Shown here one piece after another: positions 1 through 7,869 of a stretch of DNA of 51,992 nucleotides. Both the position numbers and the translations under genes were made by a program. The DNA is from Oscillatoriaceae cyanobacterium M33_DOE_052 (GTDB lineage: Bacteria > Cyanobacteriota > Cyanobacteriia > Cyanobacteriales > Laspinemataceae): the NCBI GenBank assembly GCA_015296065.1, contig DVDU01000209.1, positions 1 through 51,992 on the forward strand, in the 5' to 3' direction. Position 1 is the stretch's first letter. The number at the start of each line of letters is the position of its first letter. The notes under the pieces are model-generated. The model was not told the DNA's origin. It did not search any database and saw only the letters and a list, made by a program, of their open reading frames with translations.

Positions 1-64
1 CTATACTACCCCCATTCTCTATGTACTCTATGACTCGTTTTCTCAAGTCCAGACTATAAGCCAT
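1..64 (-). mobile_element. IS630-family transposase, N-terminal end (cut by window edge)
   Basis: The minus strand from the ATG at 62-64 reads MAYSLDLRKRVIEY and continues open to the window edge (21 codons). This is the typical opening of IS630/Tc1-like orfA transposases, the helix-turn-helix DNA-binding part. The GGGAGGGG-rich stretch before the ATG could serve as ribosome binding site. Only the N-terminus is visible, so whether the element is intact cannot be told. It fits a decaying accessory region beside broken toxin-antitoxin genes. Confidence 0.75.
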
Positions 65-159
65 TCTGACCCCTCCCTCATAATTCTTCTCAATTTTAGC
101 ACATCTGGCTTCCCTCTCACTCTTATTTGAAATGACTATAGCTGGTGAAAAACACTCCT

Positions 160-279
160 CATATTTGCCACCTAGAACGCACGGAAATCACATCGGTGGT
201 GTGATTCATCGTTTGACATGATTTCCCTGCCCCTAAACGCAACTGTTTTGAAACCCTTATGTAGTGAGGGTTTCAGGGG
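160..279. repeat. 120-nt structured dispersed repeat, copy 1
   Basis: This stretch is nearly identical to 2187-2305. Both begin CATATTT, share CCTAGAACGCACGGAAATCA, and end in a perfect hairpin whose arms are GAAACCCTTA and TGAGGGTTTC. Upstream, ATCACA/TGTGAT is nested inside an outer GGAAATCA/TGATTTCC pairing. It encodes no protein. Double hairpins of this sort resemble ends or internally deleted derivatives of IS200/IS605 elements, but no transposase is attached, so the class is inferred. Apart from this repeat I see nothing in 65-303. Confidence 0.7.
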
Positions 280-303
280 CAGCTTCCTCGTTAGCCTGCA
301 CGG

Positions 304-518
304 CTAGTCTCCACTGATTTCTACTAATGTCTCGCCAGCCGCTAAAAGTTCTAAAGCTCTAGGTAACATCTCACTCAGAATCTCACGCAACCGAAGATTT
401 CCGGCTCCTCCGCATCTCTTAGTCCAAGATTACGCAAAGCTACTGCTTCAACCCCAAATGTGCTAGTAATCCAAGTGGCAATTGCCGGAGATAGATGTGC
501 ATCTACCCAGATTGTCAT
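304..518 (-). pseudogene. DUF5615 PIN-like toxin, internally deleted
   Basis: The ATG at 516-518 overlaps the stop of the DUF433 gene as ATGA, the usual antitoxin-toxin arrangement. The start reads MTIWVDAHLSPAIATWITST and runs to about EEPEIF, which is the DUF5615 (Mut7-C-like PIN fold) N-terminus with its first acidic residue. The frame then jumps: in another frame the tail reads RLREILSEMLPRALELL and ends LVEISGD before TAG at 304-306. The central segment that normally carries the KDxDF-type acidic residues is missing, about 130 nt compared with a full-length gene of roughly 115 codons. The toxin is therefore dead. Confidence 0.75.
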
Positions 519-739
519 GGCACTAAAACTGGGTGATTAAGTTTCCGTGAGGCATATAAAAGCGATGCTTTCAGATCGTCTGCTTCCAGATCGGGCATTT
601 CCTCTAGAATTTCTGCCGCCGTTAGACCCGCAACAAACAGATCTAGCACATCTGATACCCGGATTCTCATCCCTCGAATACAGGGACGACCACCGCACTG
701 TTGGGGATTAATCGTAATTCTTTCCAGTAAGGCTGACAT
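515..739 (-). CDS. DUF433 domain protein (antitoxin-like)
   Basis: This small protein of 74 residues matches the DUF433 family, with the hallmark run ITINPQQCGGRPCIRGMRI near its start and the helical tail AAEILEEMPDLEADDLKASL. DUF433 proteins are small winged-helix-like proteins usually paired with DUF5615 PIN-like toxins and presumed to be their antitoxins. I chose the ATG at 739 because the family begins a few residues before RITINP; an in-frame ATG at 811 would add 24 unrelated residues. It overlaps by four bases the DUF5615 remnant downstream, so it appears to be an orphan antitoxin whose toxin has decayed. Confidence 0.75.
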   Translation of the reverse strand: MSALLERITINPQQCGGRPCIRGMRIRVSDVLDLFVAGLTAAEILEEMPDLEADDLKASLLYASRKLNHPVLVP

Positions 740-807
740 ATCACAAGTGAGGGGTTTCTGATATGGGAATTTTAGCACAAGGTTGGGGGCAGCGATCGGC
801 AGACTAC

Positions 808-1042
808 TCATCCTGAAGTAAAGCTAACAATCCGATCGGATACCGCCCAGGCTGCATAATTGAGAGCCTGACGAATGTCTTCTTCCTCCAACTCTGGATA
901 CGAGTCTAAAATTTGTTGAACCGATAACTGACTAGGGAGTAGCTTCAGGACAAATTCTCCCGTGAGCCGCATTCCCCGGATTGTTGGTTGTCCAAGGCAC
1001 TGCTGGGTTGATGGTAATACGATCTAGTTCCGCGATCGCCAT
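808..1042 (-). pseudogene. second DUF433 antitoxin, frameshifted
   Basis: From the ATG at 1042 the minus strand reads MAIAELDRITINPA, then loses frame. One frame over it continues QQCLGQPTIRGMRLTGEF and ends in a normal DUF433 tail (EEEDIRQALNYAAWAV) at the TGA at 808-810. A net shift of one or two bases just after INP explains the break. Its stop overlaps an in-frame ATG of the next DUF433 gene (811). With the neighbouring intact DUF433 and the broken DUF5615 this looks like two tandem copies of one module, both degenerating. Confidence 0.75.
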
Positions 1043-1085
1043 GAGACTCCTTGAAGTATCTTGACTTTTCTCCATTCTGACATAA

Positions 1086-1177
1086 GGGCGATCGCTCTTA
1101 CTTATGCAGAGAAACCGGGTTTCTGGCAAAATCTTGGTGAGGATGCAGAATTCCTAAAAGAAACCCGGTTTCTGAGT
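1086..1177. repeat. 92-nt dispersed palindromic repeat, copy 1
   Basis: The unit starts with GGGCGATCGCTCTTACTT, contains AGAAACCGGGTTTCT at 1110-1124 and AGAAACCCGGTTTCT at 1159-1173, and recurs with the same length and about 90% identity at 2346-2437. The two 15-mers can pair with each other to form one long hairpin or each fold alone. Related single palindromes occur near 28970 and 48560-48630. It is non-coding. Confidence 0.75.
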
Positions 1178-1199
1178 CTAGGGGATAGAGGATATGGCA

Positions 1200-1619
1200 T
1201 TAGCCATCAATAGCATTGATGACAAATTCCTTAAACATAGCAACGGAAATAATGATTGTGTTAGGTAGAAGTGCCTGCATTTCTTCAAAATCGCGATCGC
1301 CTGTAATTAAAAAATCAGCCTCACCGACAACTGCACAAGCTAAAAATTTTTCATCTTGGCGGTCTCTAGGAAAATTCACATTGACTGCTACTTCAATTTT
1401 AGCGATCGCTGACTCAACAATATTTACCCATTTTTGCTTAACTGTGTCACTTAACTTAAGTTTTGGCCGATTTAAAACCTCTCGGTATTCCTGGATAATT
1501 GCATCCGATCCAATCCATTCCCATTCATCACTCGCTATAATAAAACTAATTATTTCTTCTGGCTTTCCATCGGCCAAGGTCGCAGAAATTAAGACATTGG
1601 TATCGATGATAATCTTCAC
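1200..1619 (-). CDS. PIN-domain RNase toxin (VapC/COG1569-like)
   Basis: The 139-residue protein opens MKIIIDTNVLISA, the conserved first strand of PIN domains with D6. Further acidic residues sit where the active site needs them: E44 in IIQEY, D89 in RQDEKFLACA, and D108/D110 in ITGDRDF. PIN toxins are magnesium-dependent ribonucleases, often cutting tRNA or mRNA. It overlaps the upstream antitoxin gene by four bases (ATGA), so the pair is translationally coupled. All expected residues are present, so unlike the neighbouring modules this toxin looks functional. The precise RNA target cannot be deduced. Confidence 0.85.
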   Translation of the reverse strand: MKIIIDTNVLISATLADGKPEEIISFIIASDEWEWIGSDAIIQEYREVLNRPKLKLSDTVKQKWVNIVESAIAKIEVAVNVNFPRDRQDEKFLACAVVGEADFLITGDRDFEEMQALLPNTIIISVAMFKEFVINAIDG

Positions 1620-1975
1620 TCACCGCTCCTCACCGCCTCAATTTCTGCGGCGATATCCGCTTCAGATAAAGGATTATCAGCGTGTAACTCTTGGACTTCT
1701 CGACATAATTGGCTAAATCTTGATTTTAGAGCTAATTTGGCTGGATCAAGCGATGGTTTGGCTTTTAAAAATTTAATTTTTTGGAGTTTTTCTTCCAGCA
1801 AATTTTGAGCAAATTCTCCTTTTAATATTGAAATTTCTATGGTCTCTTGAGCGTCAATATTATTAATTTTCTGAATGCTAATTACGTCTCCTTCTCTCCG
1901 AACTTCTACTTCCTCTAAACCCGTCAATAAGGATGGCGGAATAACCAGACCATTTTCACTGACTTTTAATCTCAT
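1616..1975 (-). CDS. AbrB/SpoVT-like antitoxin partner of the PIN toxin
   Basis: This 119-residue protein starts MRLKVSENGLVIPPSLLTGL, resembling the swapped-hairpin AbrB DNA-binding fold, followed by EVRREGDVISIQ and then a long acidic, helical C-terminal part ending AAEIEAVRSGE that probably wraps the toxin. A GAGG Shine-Dalgarno lies about seven bases before the ATG. Gene order (antitoxin first, toxin overlapping by four bases) is standard for VapBC-type modules, and such antitoxins usually repress their own promoter. I infer the role from the N-terminal motif and the context; sequence similarity to named antitoxins is modest. Confidence 0.7.
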   Translation of the reverse strand: MRLKVSENGLVIPPSLLTGLEEVEVRREGDVISIQKINNIDAQETIEISILKGEFAQNLLEEKLQKIKFLKAKPSLDPAKLALKSRFSQLCREVQELHADNPLSEADIAAEIEAVRSGE

Positions 1976-2186
1976 TTTTACCTCTTTTTAATTCATAAAT
2001 GCTCAGAACCCATTGCTGCTGATATCACAAAGGAATCCTTATCATCATAATCCAACTATATTGTTATTAGGAACAGCTTTTACAAAATATTACATTTGGC
2101 GCGAGGAAATGGTTAAATTGTCAGGATTTGCTGACTTCTGGGGACTGGCGGGGAAAATATCACAGCTAGCTGTTAAAAATAACATT
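1976..2186. other. Intergenic stretch upstream of the antitoxin
   Basis: This stretch separates the PIN module from the second 120-nt repeat; together with the repeats that follow, 1976-2440 has no intact gene. It must contain the minus-strand promoter of the toxin-antitoxin pair, but no convincing -35/-10 pair stands out. No coding or RNA gene is evident. Confidence 0.5.
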
Positions 2187-2305
2187 CATATTTAGCCCCT
2201 AGAACGCACGGAAATCACATCGGTGGTGTGATTCATCGTTTGACATGATTTCCCTGCCTCTAAACGCAATATTACTCAAACCCTTGTGGAGTGAGGGTTT
2301 CAGGG
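2187..2305. repeat. 120-nt structured dispersed repeat, copy 2
   Basis: This copy matches 160-279 over its whole length with a handful of substitutions, including the nested ATCACA/TGTGAT hairpin. The 3' hairpin is changed to AAACCCTTGT...AGTGAGGGTTT, so stem positions vary while pairing is kept. The immediate flanks (GTTAAAAATAACATT on the left, CTTTCTTCGC on the right) are unlike those of copy 1, which marks the borders of a mobile or formerly mobile unit. Confidence 0.7.
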
Positions 2306-2345
2306 ACTTTCTTCGCCTTGGTCCTAGTTGGTTAGGAATTGGAAA

Positions 2346-2437
2346 GGGCGATCGCTCTTACTTCTGCAGAGAAACCGGGTTTCTGGCAAAATCTCTGTGA
2401 GGATGCAGAAACTCTGACAGAAACCCGGTTTCTGAGT
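2346..2437. repeat. 92-nt dispersed palindromic repeat, copy 2
   Basis: It is the same unit as 1086-1177, starting GGGCGATCGCTCTTACTT and carrying AGAAACCGGGTTTCT and AGAAACCCGGTTTCT. It abuts the broken end of the HsdS fragment, so insertion of, or recombination at, this repeat probably removed the rest of that gene. Confidence 0.75.
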
Positions 2438-2440
2438 CGC

Positions 2441-2505
2441 AGTTCCCCCCCATCAAAAAAATCTGTAAACTTCGCTTCAACCCACCCCATAGGCAATTCA
2501 CTCAT
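2441..2505 (-). pseudogene. HsdS type I restriction specificity subunit, N-terminal stub
   Basis: From the ATG at 2505, preceded by a good AGAGGAGG ribosome binding site, the minus strand reads MSELPMGWVEAKFTDFFDGG, the characteristic beginning of type I restriction specificity (HsdS) proteins. The reading frame then runs directly into the 92-nt dispersed repeat and loses all similarity. Only about 20 of roughly 400 residues remain. The matching HsdM tail lies at 3807-4081 on the same strand, so both are remains of one operon. Confidence 0.65.
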
Positions 2506-2606
2506 ACTAATACCTCCTCTTGCGTCTTTCTCCCTAGCTTTATTCATGTTTGTGTTTTCGCTTCACTCAACATTTGTGAAATCACGAGATTGAGTGGTGG
2601 CAGGGA

Positions 2607-2897
2607 TTATTCAACGGTTGCCCACACCACCACTGCATCAATTTTCCAATATTCATGTACCAAAACATCCTTCATCCCTGCCACCGACTTCCAGGGAATC
2701 TCTGGATAATTGAGGCGCTGCTCATTGGGGATTTTCTTAACGGCTTCACCGATAATTTCCAGCAACTTAACCACCGCTAAACATTTTTCTCGGTTTTCCA
2801 GAAATGATTGCAAATCTACATCCTTCGTAAAGGATTCAATCTCAGCGATCGCCTCTAAAATATCCTGTAAAACTTCGCCAAAACTTCGCTCTGTCAT
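2607..2897 (-). CDS. hepT: HepT-like HEPN RNase toxin, slightly truncated
   Basis: The protein is 96 residues of all-helical HEPN type (DUF86), the RNase toxin of MntA/HepT systems. The signature R-X4-H-X-Y appears here as K76-X4-H81-X-Y83 in GMKDVLVHEY, so the catalytic Arg is replaced by Lys while His and Tyr are kept. The chain stops at VVWATVE, ten to fifteen residues earlier than usual. Its start overlaps the MntA stop by four bases (ATGA). In this family MntA AMPylates the Tyr of the motif to silence the RNase. The substitution and short tail suggest an attenuated toxin; activity is uncertain. Confidence 0.85.
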   Translation of the reverse strand: MTERSFGEVLQDILEAIAEIESFTKDVDLQSFLENREKCLAVVKLLEIIGEAVKKIPNEQRLNYPEIPWKSVAGMKDVLVHEYWKIDAVVVWATVE

Positions 2898-3187
2898 AGA
2901 TATATCACCTCGGAGAAAACGCGATCGCGGATTCTTGGTTTTAATCCATTAACTGTTACCACATCCACTTTAATGGCAAATAGTTCACTTAAATAATCTC
3001 GCAGTTCCACAAGTTTTAGTAAGGTCGGAGGTTTCTGGTAATCCACTAAAATATCCAAATCACTGGTTTCAGTTTGTTTCCCTCTGGCGTAGGAACCAAA
3101 AACCCCTATCCTCGTAATTTGATAGGTTGCCAACAACCACGATTTCTGACTTGCTAAAATCTGTAACACTTCATCCCGCGTTTTCAT
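2894..3187 (-). CDS. mntA: MntA-like minimal nucleotidyltransferase antitoxin
   Basis: This 97-residue protein has the minimal nucleotidyltransferase motif GSYARG at 31-36 followed by SDLDILVD, with D43 and D45 as metal ligands; a third acidic position is D75 in KVDVVTV. Family members transfer AMP from ATP to the tyrosine of the HepT RNase and thereby neutralise it. It lies immediately upstream of hepT with a four-base overlap. All catalytic residues are present. The pair sits inside a broken type I restriction operon, a common location for such modules. Confidence 0.9.
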   Translation of the reverse strand: MKTRDEVLQILASQKSWLLATYQITRIGVFGSYARGKQTETSDLDILVDYQKPPTLLKLVELRDYLSELFAIKVDVVTVNGLKPRIRDRVFSEVIYL

Positions 3188-3207
3188 GGTTTGTCTGCCA
3201 TCATTAA

Positions 3208-3810
3208 TTAATTAGCCGCCATCCTATCAATCAATTCCACATCCTCATATATCGAGGCCAAAGGACAGCGAAAATCAATACTAATCAGTTCTAATTCTGG
3301 ATGCTCCTGAGAGGCAGCATCTTCAGGATAGGCAGTTAATTCCCATTTCCCGGCATTGGTTTTGTAATAGCGATCGATGCTCACCTTTTCCGCATCAATT
3401 AGGACATACTCTTGCAGGGTGGGAATATGGCGATAGAAACGAAACTTATCGCCGCGATCGAAAGCCGCTGTAGTCGGTGACAAAACTTCTACAATCAATT
3501 TCGGGTAACTGATCGCCTCGATCGCCCGTCGATCGCGCTCATCACAACTGACTACCACATCGGGATAAAAATAAGGTCCTTGCTCAGAAACTTTGACCTT
3601 AGCATCTGACAAATTCACCTTACAGCCCTTCCCGCGCAAAAAAGCCCGCAGCAAGCTGGTTAAATTCACTGCAATATCATTATGGGGCAGTGTCCCGCCC
3701 GTCATAGCGTGGACTTCGCCATCGATATATTCATGCTTAATTAGTTGCTGGGCTTCCCAAGTCAGATACTCGGTAACAGTCATGGATGAGGGGTTGACTT
3801 GAGCAATCAT
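3208..3810 (-). CDS. Uma2 family endonuclease-fold protein (DUF820)
   Basis: This 200-residue protein is a member of the DUF820/Uma2 family, PD-(D/E)XK-fold putative nucleases greatly expanded in cyanobacteria. Family landmarks are MTVTEYLTWEA near the start, HEYIDGEVHAMTGGT (about 26-40), the central PYFYPDVVVSCD (D about 84) and the strand PKLIVEVLSPTT (E about 108 with the following beta-strand), then FYRHIPTLQEYVLID. Its ATG overlaps the HsdM stop by four bases, showing that it was inserted as part of, or captured into, the restriction operon. The biological role of these proteins is unknown. Confidence 0.85.
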   Translation of the reverse strand: MIAQVNPSSMTVTEYLTWEAQQLIKHEYIDGEVHAMTGGTLPHNDIAVNLTSLLRAFLRGKGCKVNLSDAKVKVSEQGPYFYPDVVVSCDERDRRAIEAISYPKLIVEVLSPTTAAFDRGDKFRFYRHIPTLQEYVLIDAEKVSIDRYYKTNAGKWELTAYPEDAASQEHPELELISIDFRCPLASIYEDVELIDRMAAN

Positions 3811-4081
3811 AATTCGTCTCCATTGACATTAAACTCACTCATCATGGTCTCAATTTCTCGCCCAGCATTGCCCAAATGGGTAGCAATAGCAGCAGCAATC
3901 TCCTCCGGCTCGGTTAGCTCACCCTCTGGGTCATTGCTCGTATCCCGCAACCAGGCCATATCCAGATTATCATTTCGGGCGGCAATCTGCTCACGGGTGA
4001 AACACCGGAACCGCCCTGCTTCGCCCAAGTCAGTGCGCGGGGCCCTACCCAAGGGGTCATCCCCAAACGCTGCCTTAAACT
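3807..4081 (-). pseudogene. HsdM type I DNA methyltransferase, C-terminal remnant
   Basis: The open frame reads EFKAAFGDDPLGRAPRT, then GRFRCFTREQIAARNDNLD, AWLRDTSNDPEGELTEPEEI and a helical tail ending NVNGDEL. This is the conserved C-terminal region of a class of HsdM methyltransferase subunits. There is no start codon or catalytic NPPF-type domain: upstream the frame ends in a 28-nt palindrome (GGTTGGGTT/AACCCAACC, 4083-4110) that recurs in cyanobacterial genomes. Roughly 90 of about 500 residues remain. The stop overlaps the Uma2 start, so the remnant may still be translated only if a cryptic start is used. Confidence 0.75.
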
Positions 4082-4082
4082 C

Positions 4083-4110
4083 GGTTGGGTTTCGTTCCTC
4101 AACCCAACCT
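4083..4110. repeat. Palindromic dispersed repeat at the HsdM break
   Basis: The arms GGTTGGGTT and AACCCAACC flank TCGTTCCTC, giving a nine-base-pair stem. The string is a common dispersed element in filamentous cyanobacteria and marks where homology to HsdM ends. Confidence 0.6.
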
Positions 4111-4233
4111 ACAAGACTAATACCTAAATCTTCCCTAATTGCAAGGGATATTAGAGCATATTAGGCCATTTTGGGGCACATTCCCTGTTGTTTTTTGCCG
4201 AGCTTGTGAAAGCTGAAAGCCTTGTATTGTATA

Positions 4234-4305
4234 TGGCTCAAGCGTGATTTGAACACGCGACCAAGGGCTTATGAGTCCCCTGCTCTACCACTGAGCTACT
4301 GAGCC
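4234..4305 (-). tRNA. tRNA-Met (CAU), elongator type
   Basis: The minus strand folds as a 72-nt tRNA: acceptor GGCTCAG pairs with the 3' part TTGAGCC, D arm AGCTCAGTGGTAGAGC, anticodon loop CTCATAA with anticodon CAU (plus-strand ATG at 4271-4273), and T arm GTGTTCAAATCACG. The discriminator is A and CCA is not encoded. The initiator-specific features (mismatched first acceptor pair and three G-C pairs directly next to the anticodon loop) are absent, so it is read as elongator tRNA-Met; tRNA-Ile2 with modified CAU is less likely. Confidence 0.9.
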
Positions 4306-4323
4306 GTGTTTTTTAGCACCTTT

Positions 4324-4354
4324 ATAATATTAGCACATTAGGGCTGGTTGTCAA
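4324..4354 (-). promoter_or_regulatory. Likely sigma-70 type promoter of the tRNA gene
   Basis: On the minus strand TTGACA (4354-4349) is followed after 19 bases by TATTAT (4329-4324), ending about 19 bases before the mature tRNA 5' end. The -35 is a perfect consensus, and the spacer is slightly long. Confidence 0.5.
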
Positions 4355-4478
4355 TACCTTTGACAAAAAATTTTTGGGGACAGTAGAGACAAGGAGGGGA
4401 ACTGGAGGCGAGGGGGCTCATCAGCCCCTGGGTTCTTCGTCCCCCTGCCCCCGGTCCCCCCTACCTTCTTCCGTCTCC

Positions 4479-5258
4479 TTAGATGTAACGAGTGAGCTGC
4501 ACCCGGTAACGGTCTTTTTTTGTCACCTGAATTTCGCCTATTTCCAGACGACCTTTCCCGCGAATGGCAATTAAGTCACTGGTTTTAACCTGATAGCTGC
4601 TACTAGAGATTTCTTTCCAGTTGACCCGCACATCGCCACCAGTAATCATTTCAGCCATTTTGCTGCGGGACATGCCGAAACCGGCGGAGGCGATCGCATC
4701 CAGACGCAGAGAAGCCTCAACCGTCGTCAGCTCCTTTTTCTTCGGTTCTTTGACTTTCAGCTCGCTGAAATCGATCGTCTGCACTTTCACCGGGACAGAG
4801 CGCACCTGTTTCAGTTCCATTTCTAGAAACGGGACCAATTCCGGCACCACAATTGCCTGGGCTCCCCGTTCCCCCAGAACCAGAATATCACCAGTTTTCT
4901 CCCGCACGATACCAGTACCGAGGAGGGCGCCGAGGAAGTCGCGATGGTTGGCAGTATCAAACAGAAAATTACCCGCAATTTCCACCGCCGCGATCGCCAC
5001 TTGGTTTGGTTCCAGGGGGAGTTCGGCGCGAGCGATCGCCAGCCGTTGGCGTTCCGCTTGCGGATAACCCCCCCAAGGCACAATGCTCACCTCCGTCAGT
5101 CGCCCAAAAGCCGTTTTCACCTCCGCCAATTCTGGCGGTGACAGAAAATCTGTCATCACCACTTCCCAAGTTTTGATTGCCTGCTCCGCTTTATCCACCA
5201 CCCGGGACAGGCAATCTTTATTTTCCACACCTTTTAACAGTTCTAGTTTAGGCAGCAT
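4479..5258 (-). CDS. Photosystem II S4 domain protein (YlmH-like RNA-binding)
   Basis: This 259-residue protein is the cyanobacterial/plastid 'photosystem II S4 domain protein', related to YlmH. The N-terminal two-thirds is the YlmH-type region (SRVVDKAEQAI, WGGYPQAERQRLAI, NHRDFLGALLGTGIVREKTGDI). The C-terminal S4 RNA-binding domain is clear at about 185-245: RLDAIASAGFGMSRSKMAEM, then GDVRVNWKEISSSSYQVKTSD and the closing IAIRGKGRLEIGE. It probably binds RNA or ribosomes; an exact role in photosystem II is not established. It ends with QLTRYI, and no downstream partner is in the same operon. Confidence 0.9.
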   Translation of the reverse strand: MLPKLELLKGVENKDCLSRVVDKAEQAIKTWEVVMTDFLSPPELAEVKTAFGRLTEVSIVPWGGYPQAERQRLAIARAELPLEPNQVAIAAVEIAGNFLFDTANHRDFLGALLGTGIVREKTGDILVLGERGAQAIVVPELVPFLEMELKQVRSVPVKVQTIDFSELKVKEPKKKELTTVEASLRLDAIASAGFGMSRSKMAEMITGGDVRVNWKEISSSSYQVKTSDLIAIRGKGRLEIGEIQVTKKDRYRVQLTRYI

Positions 5259-5387
5259 ATTTCCATAAAATTATCTGATTACTGGACTGGAACGACCCAA
5301 GAGACTGGGGGAAAAGGTTCTTACCTAGGCTTTAGCCCCCAAAAACCACCAGGAGACTGGGAGACGACGGGCGCCGGAGTCAACACT

Positions 5388-7736
5388 TTAAGTAGATAAG
5401 GTGGTATATAAGATTTTCAACAATTCTTGATTAGTATAAGGTTTTGATACAAAAGCTTGCACCCCCATGCTAGCTGCCTCTGCGGTCATCGCGTGACCGC
5501 GCAAACCGGTAATAGCGATAATTTTAACATCCGGCTCGATCGCTTGCAAACACCGGATCGTACTAGGTCCATTGCGAGCTGGCATCATCAAATCCAGCAG
5601 TACCAAGCTAATTTCATCTTGATACTGGACATATAAATCCACAGCTTCCAGACCATTACTAGCAGTTAACACCCTGTAGGCATATTTTTCCAGAGTCGCT
5701 TTAGTGATTTCGCAAATCGGCGCCTCATCATCCACCAGGAGAATAAGCTGCCCTGCGCCAGCAGGCATATCTCGATCTTCCTCCTGGGGAGCCTCCGCCG
5801 CCTCAAACGCGGGCAAGTAAACCGTAAATTCCGTCCCCTGCCCAACCTCACTCTCCACACAGACAAAACCGCCGTGACTTTTCACAATCCCGATCACCGT
5901 AGAAAGTCCCAATCCGGTGCCTTTCCCAGTCTCTTTGGTAGTGAAAAAGGGTTCAAAAATCCGGTCTAAAATATCCGGGGGAATACCACTCCCAGTGTCT
6001 CCCACTTGAATCATCACATAATCGCCCGGTTTGACATTGCCAAGCTGATTTCTGGCTTCCACTTCTGACACAACAACATTAGCAGCTTTAATTGATAAAG
6101 TCCCCCCATCTGGCATGGCATCCCTAGCATTAACGCTGAGATTCATCAGGATTTGATGCAATTGGGTAGTATCACCATAAATCAACTGGAGGTCTCTGGG
6201 TATGTCCGAGAAAAATTCAATAGATTTAGGGAAAGTTTCCTTGGCGATGGCCACAATTTCATTAATCAAGTGGCGGACTTGGACAACGCCTCGCTCTCCT
6301 TCAAAACCTTTGGCAAAAGACAGAACTTGCTTAATTAATTCCGCGCCCCGTTTAGTATTAGTTTCCAACATTTGCAGCATCAGATCCCGCTTATCTGGGG
6401 GCAGTTCGATTTGCAAAAGCTGTACGGCTCCGAGAATCGGTGTGAGAATATTATTTAAATCGTGAGCAATACCGCTAGCCAGAGTCCCGATACTTTCCAA
6501 GCGTTGAGTGCGGAGGAACTGAGATTCAAGTTTTTTCTTTTCCGTGATATCCGTATTGACAGCCAGGATAGATTTAGGGACCCCCCGCTCGTCCAGCACC
6601 AGAGTCCAGCGACTCGCCACCAGAGCCTCTTTACCATTTTTGGTGATTTGATGCAATTCCCCCTGCCATTCGCCCCGGGCAAGGACAACTTTTTTTGCCT
6701 CAATTAGGGAAGATGCACTTTTGCCCCCCAAGAGCTGATACCCATTTTGGCTCACCGCTTCCAATGCGGTCCAGCCGTAAAGATGTTCTGCGCCTTTATT
6801 CCAGAATAAAATGCGGTTTTCCAAATCCCAAACCATAATTGCATCGGTAGCAATATCCAGGAGAGCTGCTTGCTCTTGAACTTGGGCCTCAGATTTTTTC
6901 CGTTCTGTAATATCAGACCAAGCCCCAACAATTTCCTCGACTCCCCCCTGTGGGTTACGCACCAGCTTCATTTCATCTCGCAACCAGCGATAGGAGCCGT
7001 CGTGGTGGCGAAAGCGGTATTCAAAGGCATGATGTCCTAATTGGAATAAGCGGTTGAACTCAGCGAAGACATGGGGCTTATCATCTGGGTGAACCCGTTC
7101 CACCCAGAAATTAGCCTCAGAGAGGAATTCTTCTGGTAAATATCCGAGCTTTTCCGTGATATTGTCGCTGACAAAGGTGGCGCTATAATCTCCCTTAGCT
7201 TCACTGGTGTAGATAATAGCTGGGCTAGAGGAGAGGAGGTGTTGCAGCCGCGCTTGGGTAGAGCGTAGCATTGCTTCTGTGCGCTGGAGTTCATCAATTT
7301 TAGATTGGAGTTCTGCCTCTCGTACCACCCGTTCCGAGACATCCTCGATCGTGGTGATAGTCCCCAGCACCCGCCCATGTACCATGAGGGGGGCAATGCG
7401 AACGCTCTGGAACATTTGCGGCAATTTGCTATTGACAGCGATCGCCGGTAGGGGGAGCAGATAGCCATGTAGGCGCTGGGATAAGAACACCACTTGACCG
7501 CTGAGAGCCTGATTGTAAAACTTTTCCAGGCGCCTTTGAGACAGTTGTGGATAGGCTTCTAGCAAATAGCGCCCCATCATTGCTGGTGCCAACAAGCCGC
7601 TGTGGATTTCCAGCCAATGGTTCCACCCGGTAATTTTTAAATTGATATCCGTGGTGAATATGCCTTGGTCGGCGTGGTCATTCAACCAGCCCAAAAGTGC
7701 CAAGTTTTTTTGTAAGTTATAGTTCAAATCAATCAT
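5388..7736 (-). CDS. Hybrid sensor histidine kinase with three PAS domains and receiver
   Basis: The 782-residue soluble kinase starts with three PAS domains (about 10-140, 165-285 and 285-405; the second ends in a PAC motif [17 protein letters not shown]). The HisKA box is [13 protein letters not shown] with the phospho-acceptor His near 425, then N box [15 protein letters not shown]1 [11 protein letters not shown] box EPFFTTK and G2 [12 protein letters not shown]-terminal receiver (about 660-780) has LVDDE, the phosphorylatable Asp in LVLLDLMMP (about 713) and KPY. The H-box HDLNN and fused receiver fit the hybrid kinases that dephosphorylate or relay through Hpt proteins. No transmembrane segment is seen; the stimulus is unknown. 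Confidence 0.95.
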   Translation of the reverse strand: MIDLNYNLQKNLALLGWLNDHADQGIFTTDINLKITGWNHWLEIHSGLLAPAMMGRYLLEAYPQLSQRRLEKFYNQALSGQVVFLSQRLHGYLLPLPAIAVNSKLPQMFQSVRIAPLMVHGRVLGTITTIEDVSERVVREAELQSKIDELQRTEAMLRSTQARLQHLLSSSPAIIYTSEAKGDYSATFVSDNITEKLGYLPEEFLSEANFWVERVHPDDKPHVFAEFNRLFQLGHHAFEYRFRHHDGSYRWLRDEMKLVRNPQGGVEEIVGAWSDITERKKSEAQVQEQAALLDIATDAIMVWDLENRILFWNKGAEHLYGWTALEAVSQNGYQLLGGKSASSLIEAKKVVLARGEWQGELHQITKNGKEALVASRWTLVLDERGVPKSILAVNTDITEKKKLESQFLRTQRLESIGTLASGIAHDLNNILTPILGAVQLLQIELPPDKRDLMLQMLETNTKRGAELIKQVLSFAKGFEGERGVVQVRHLINEIVAIAKETFPKSIEFFSDIPRDLQLIYGDTTQLHQILMNLSVNARDAMPDGGTLSIKAANVVVSEVEARNQLGNVKPGDYVMIQVGDTGSGIPPDILDRIFEPFFTTKETGKGTGLGLSTVIGIVKSHGGFVCVESEVGQGTEFTVYLPAFEAAEAPQEEDRDMPAGAGQLILLVDDEAPICEITKATLEKYAYRVLTASNGLEAVDLYVQYQDEISLVLLDLMMPARNGPSTIRCLQAIEPDVKIIAITGLRGHAMTAEAASMGVQAFVSKPYTNQELLKILYTTLST

Positions 7737-7869
7737 ACTGTGACAGGATGAATTTTGCTTATATTTTTAAATATAATTTATATATAATTGATATTTTCTG
7801 CACTACTAGCCTGTTTAACAAGTAAAAATCCGCGCCTACCAAGTATTTAAATGTGAGCCAACCGGGAGT

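Noticed and set aside
4234-4305. Initiator tRNA-fMet
   Set aside because: The first acceptor pair is matched (G-C) and the anticodon stem lacks the three consecutive G-C pairs next to the loop; elongator Met fits better.
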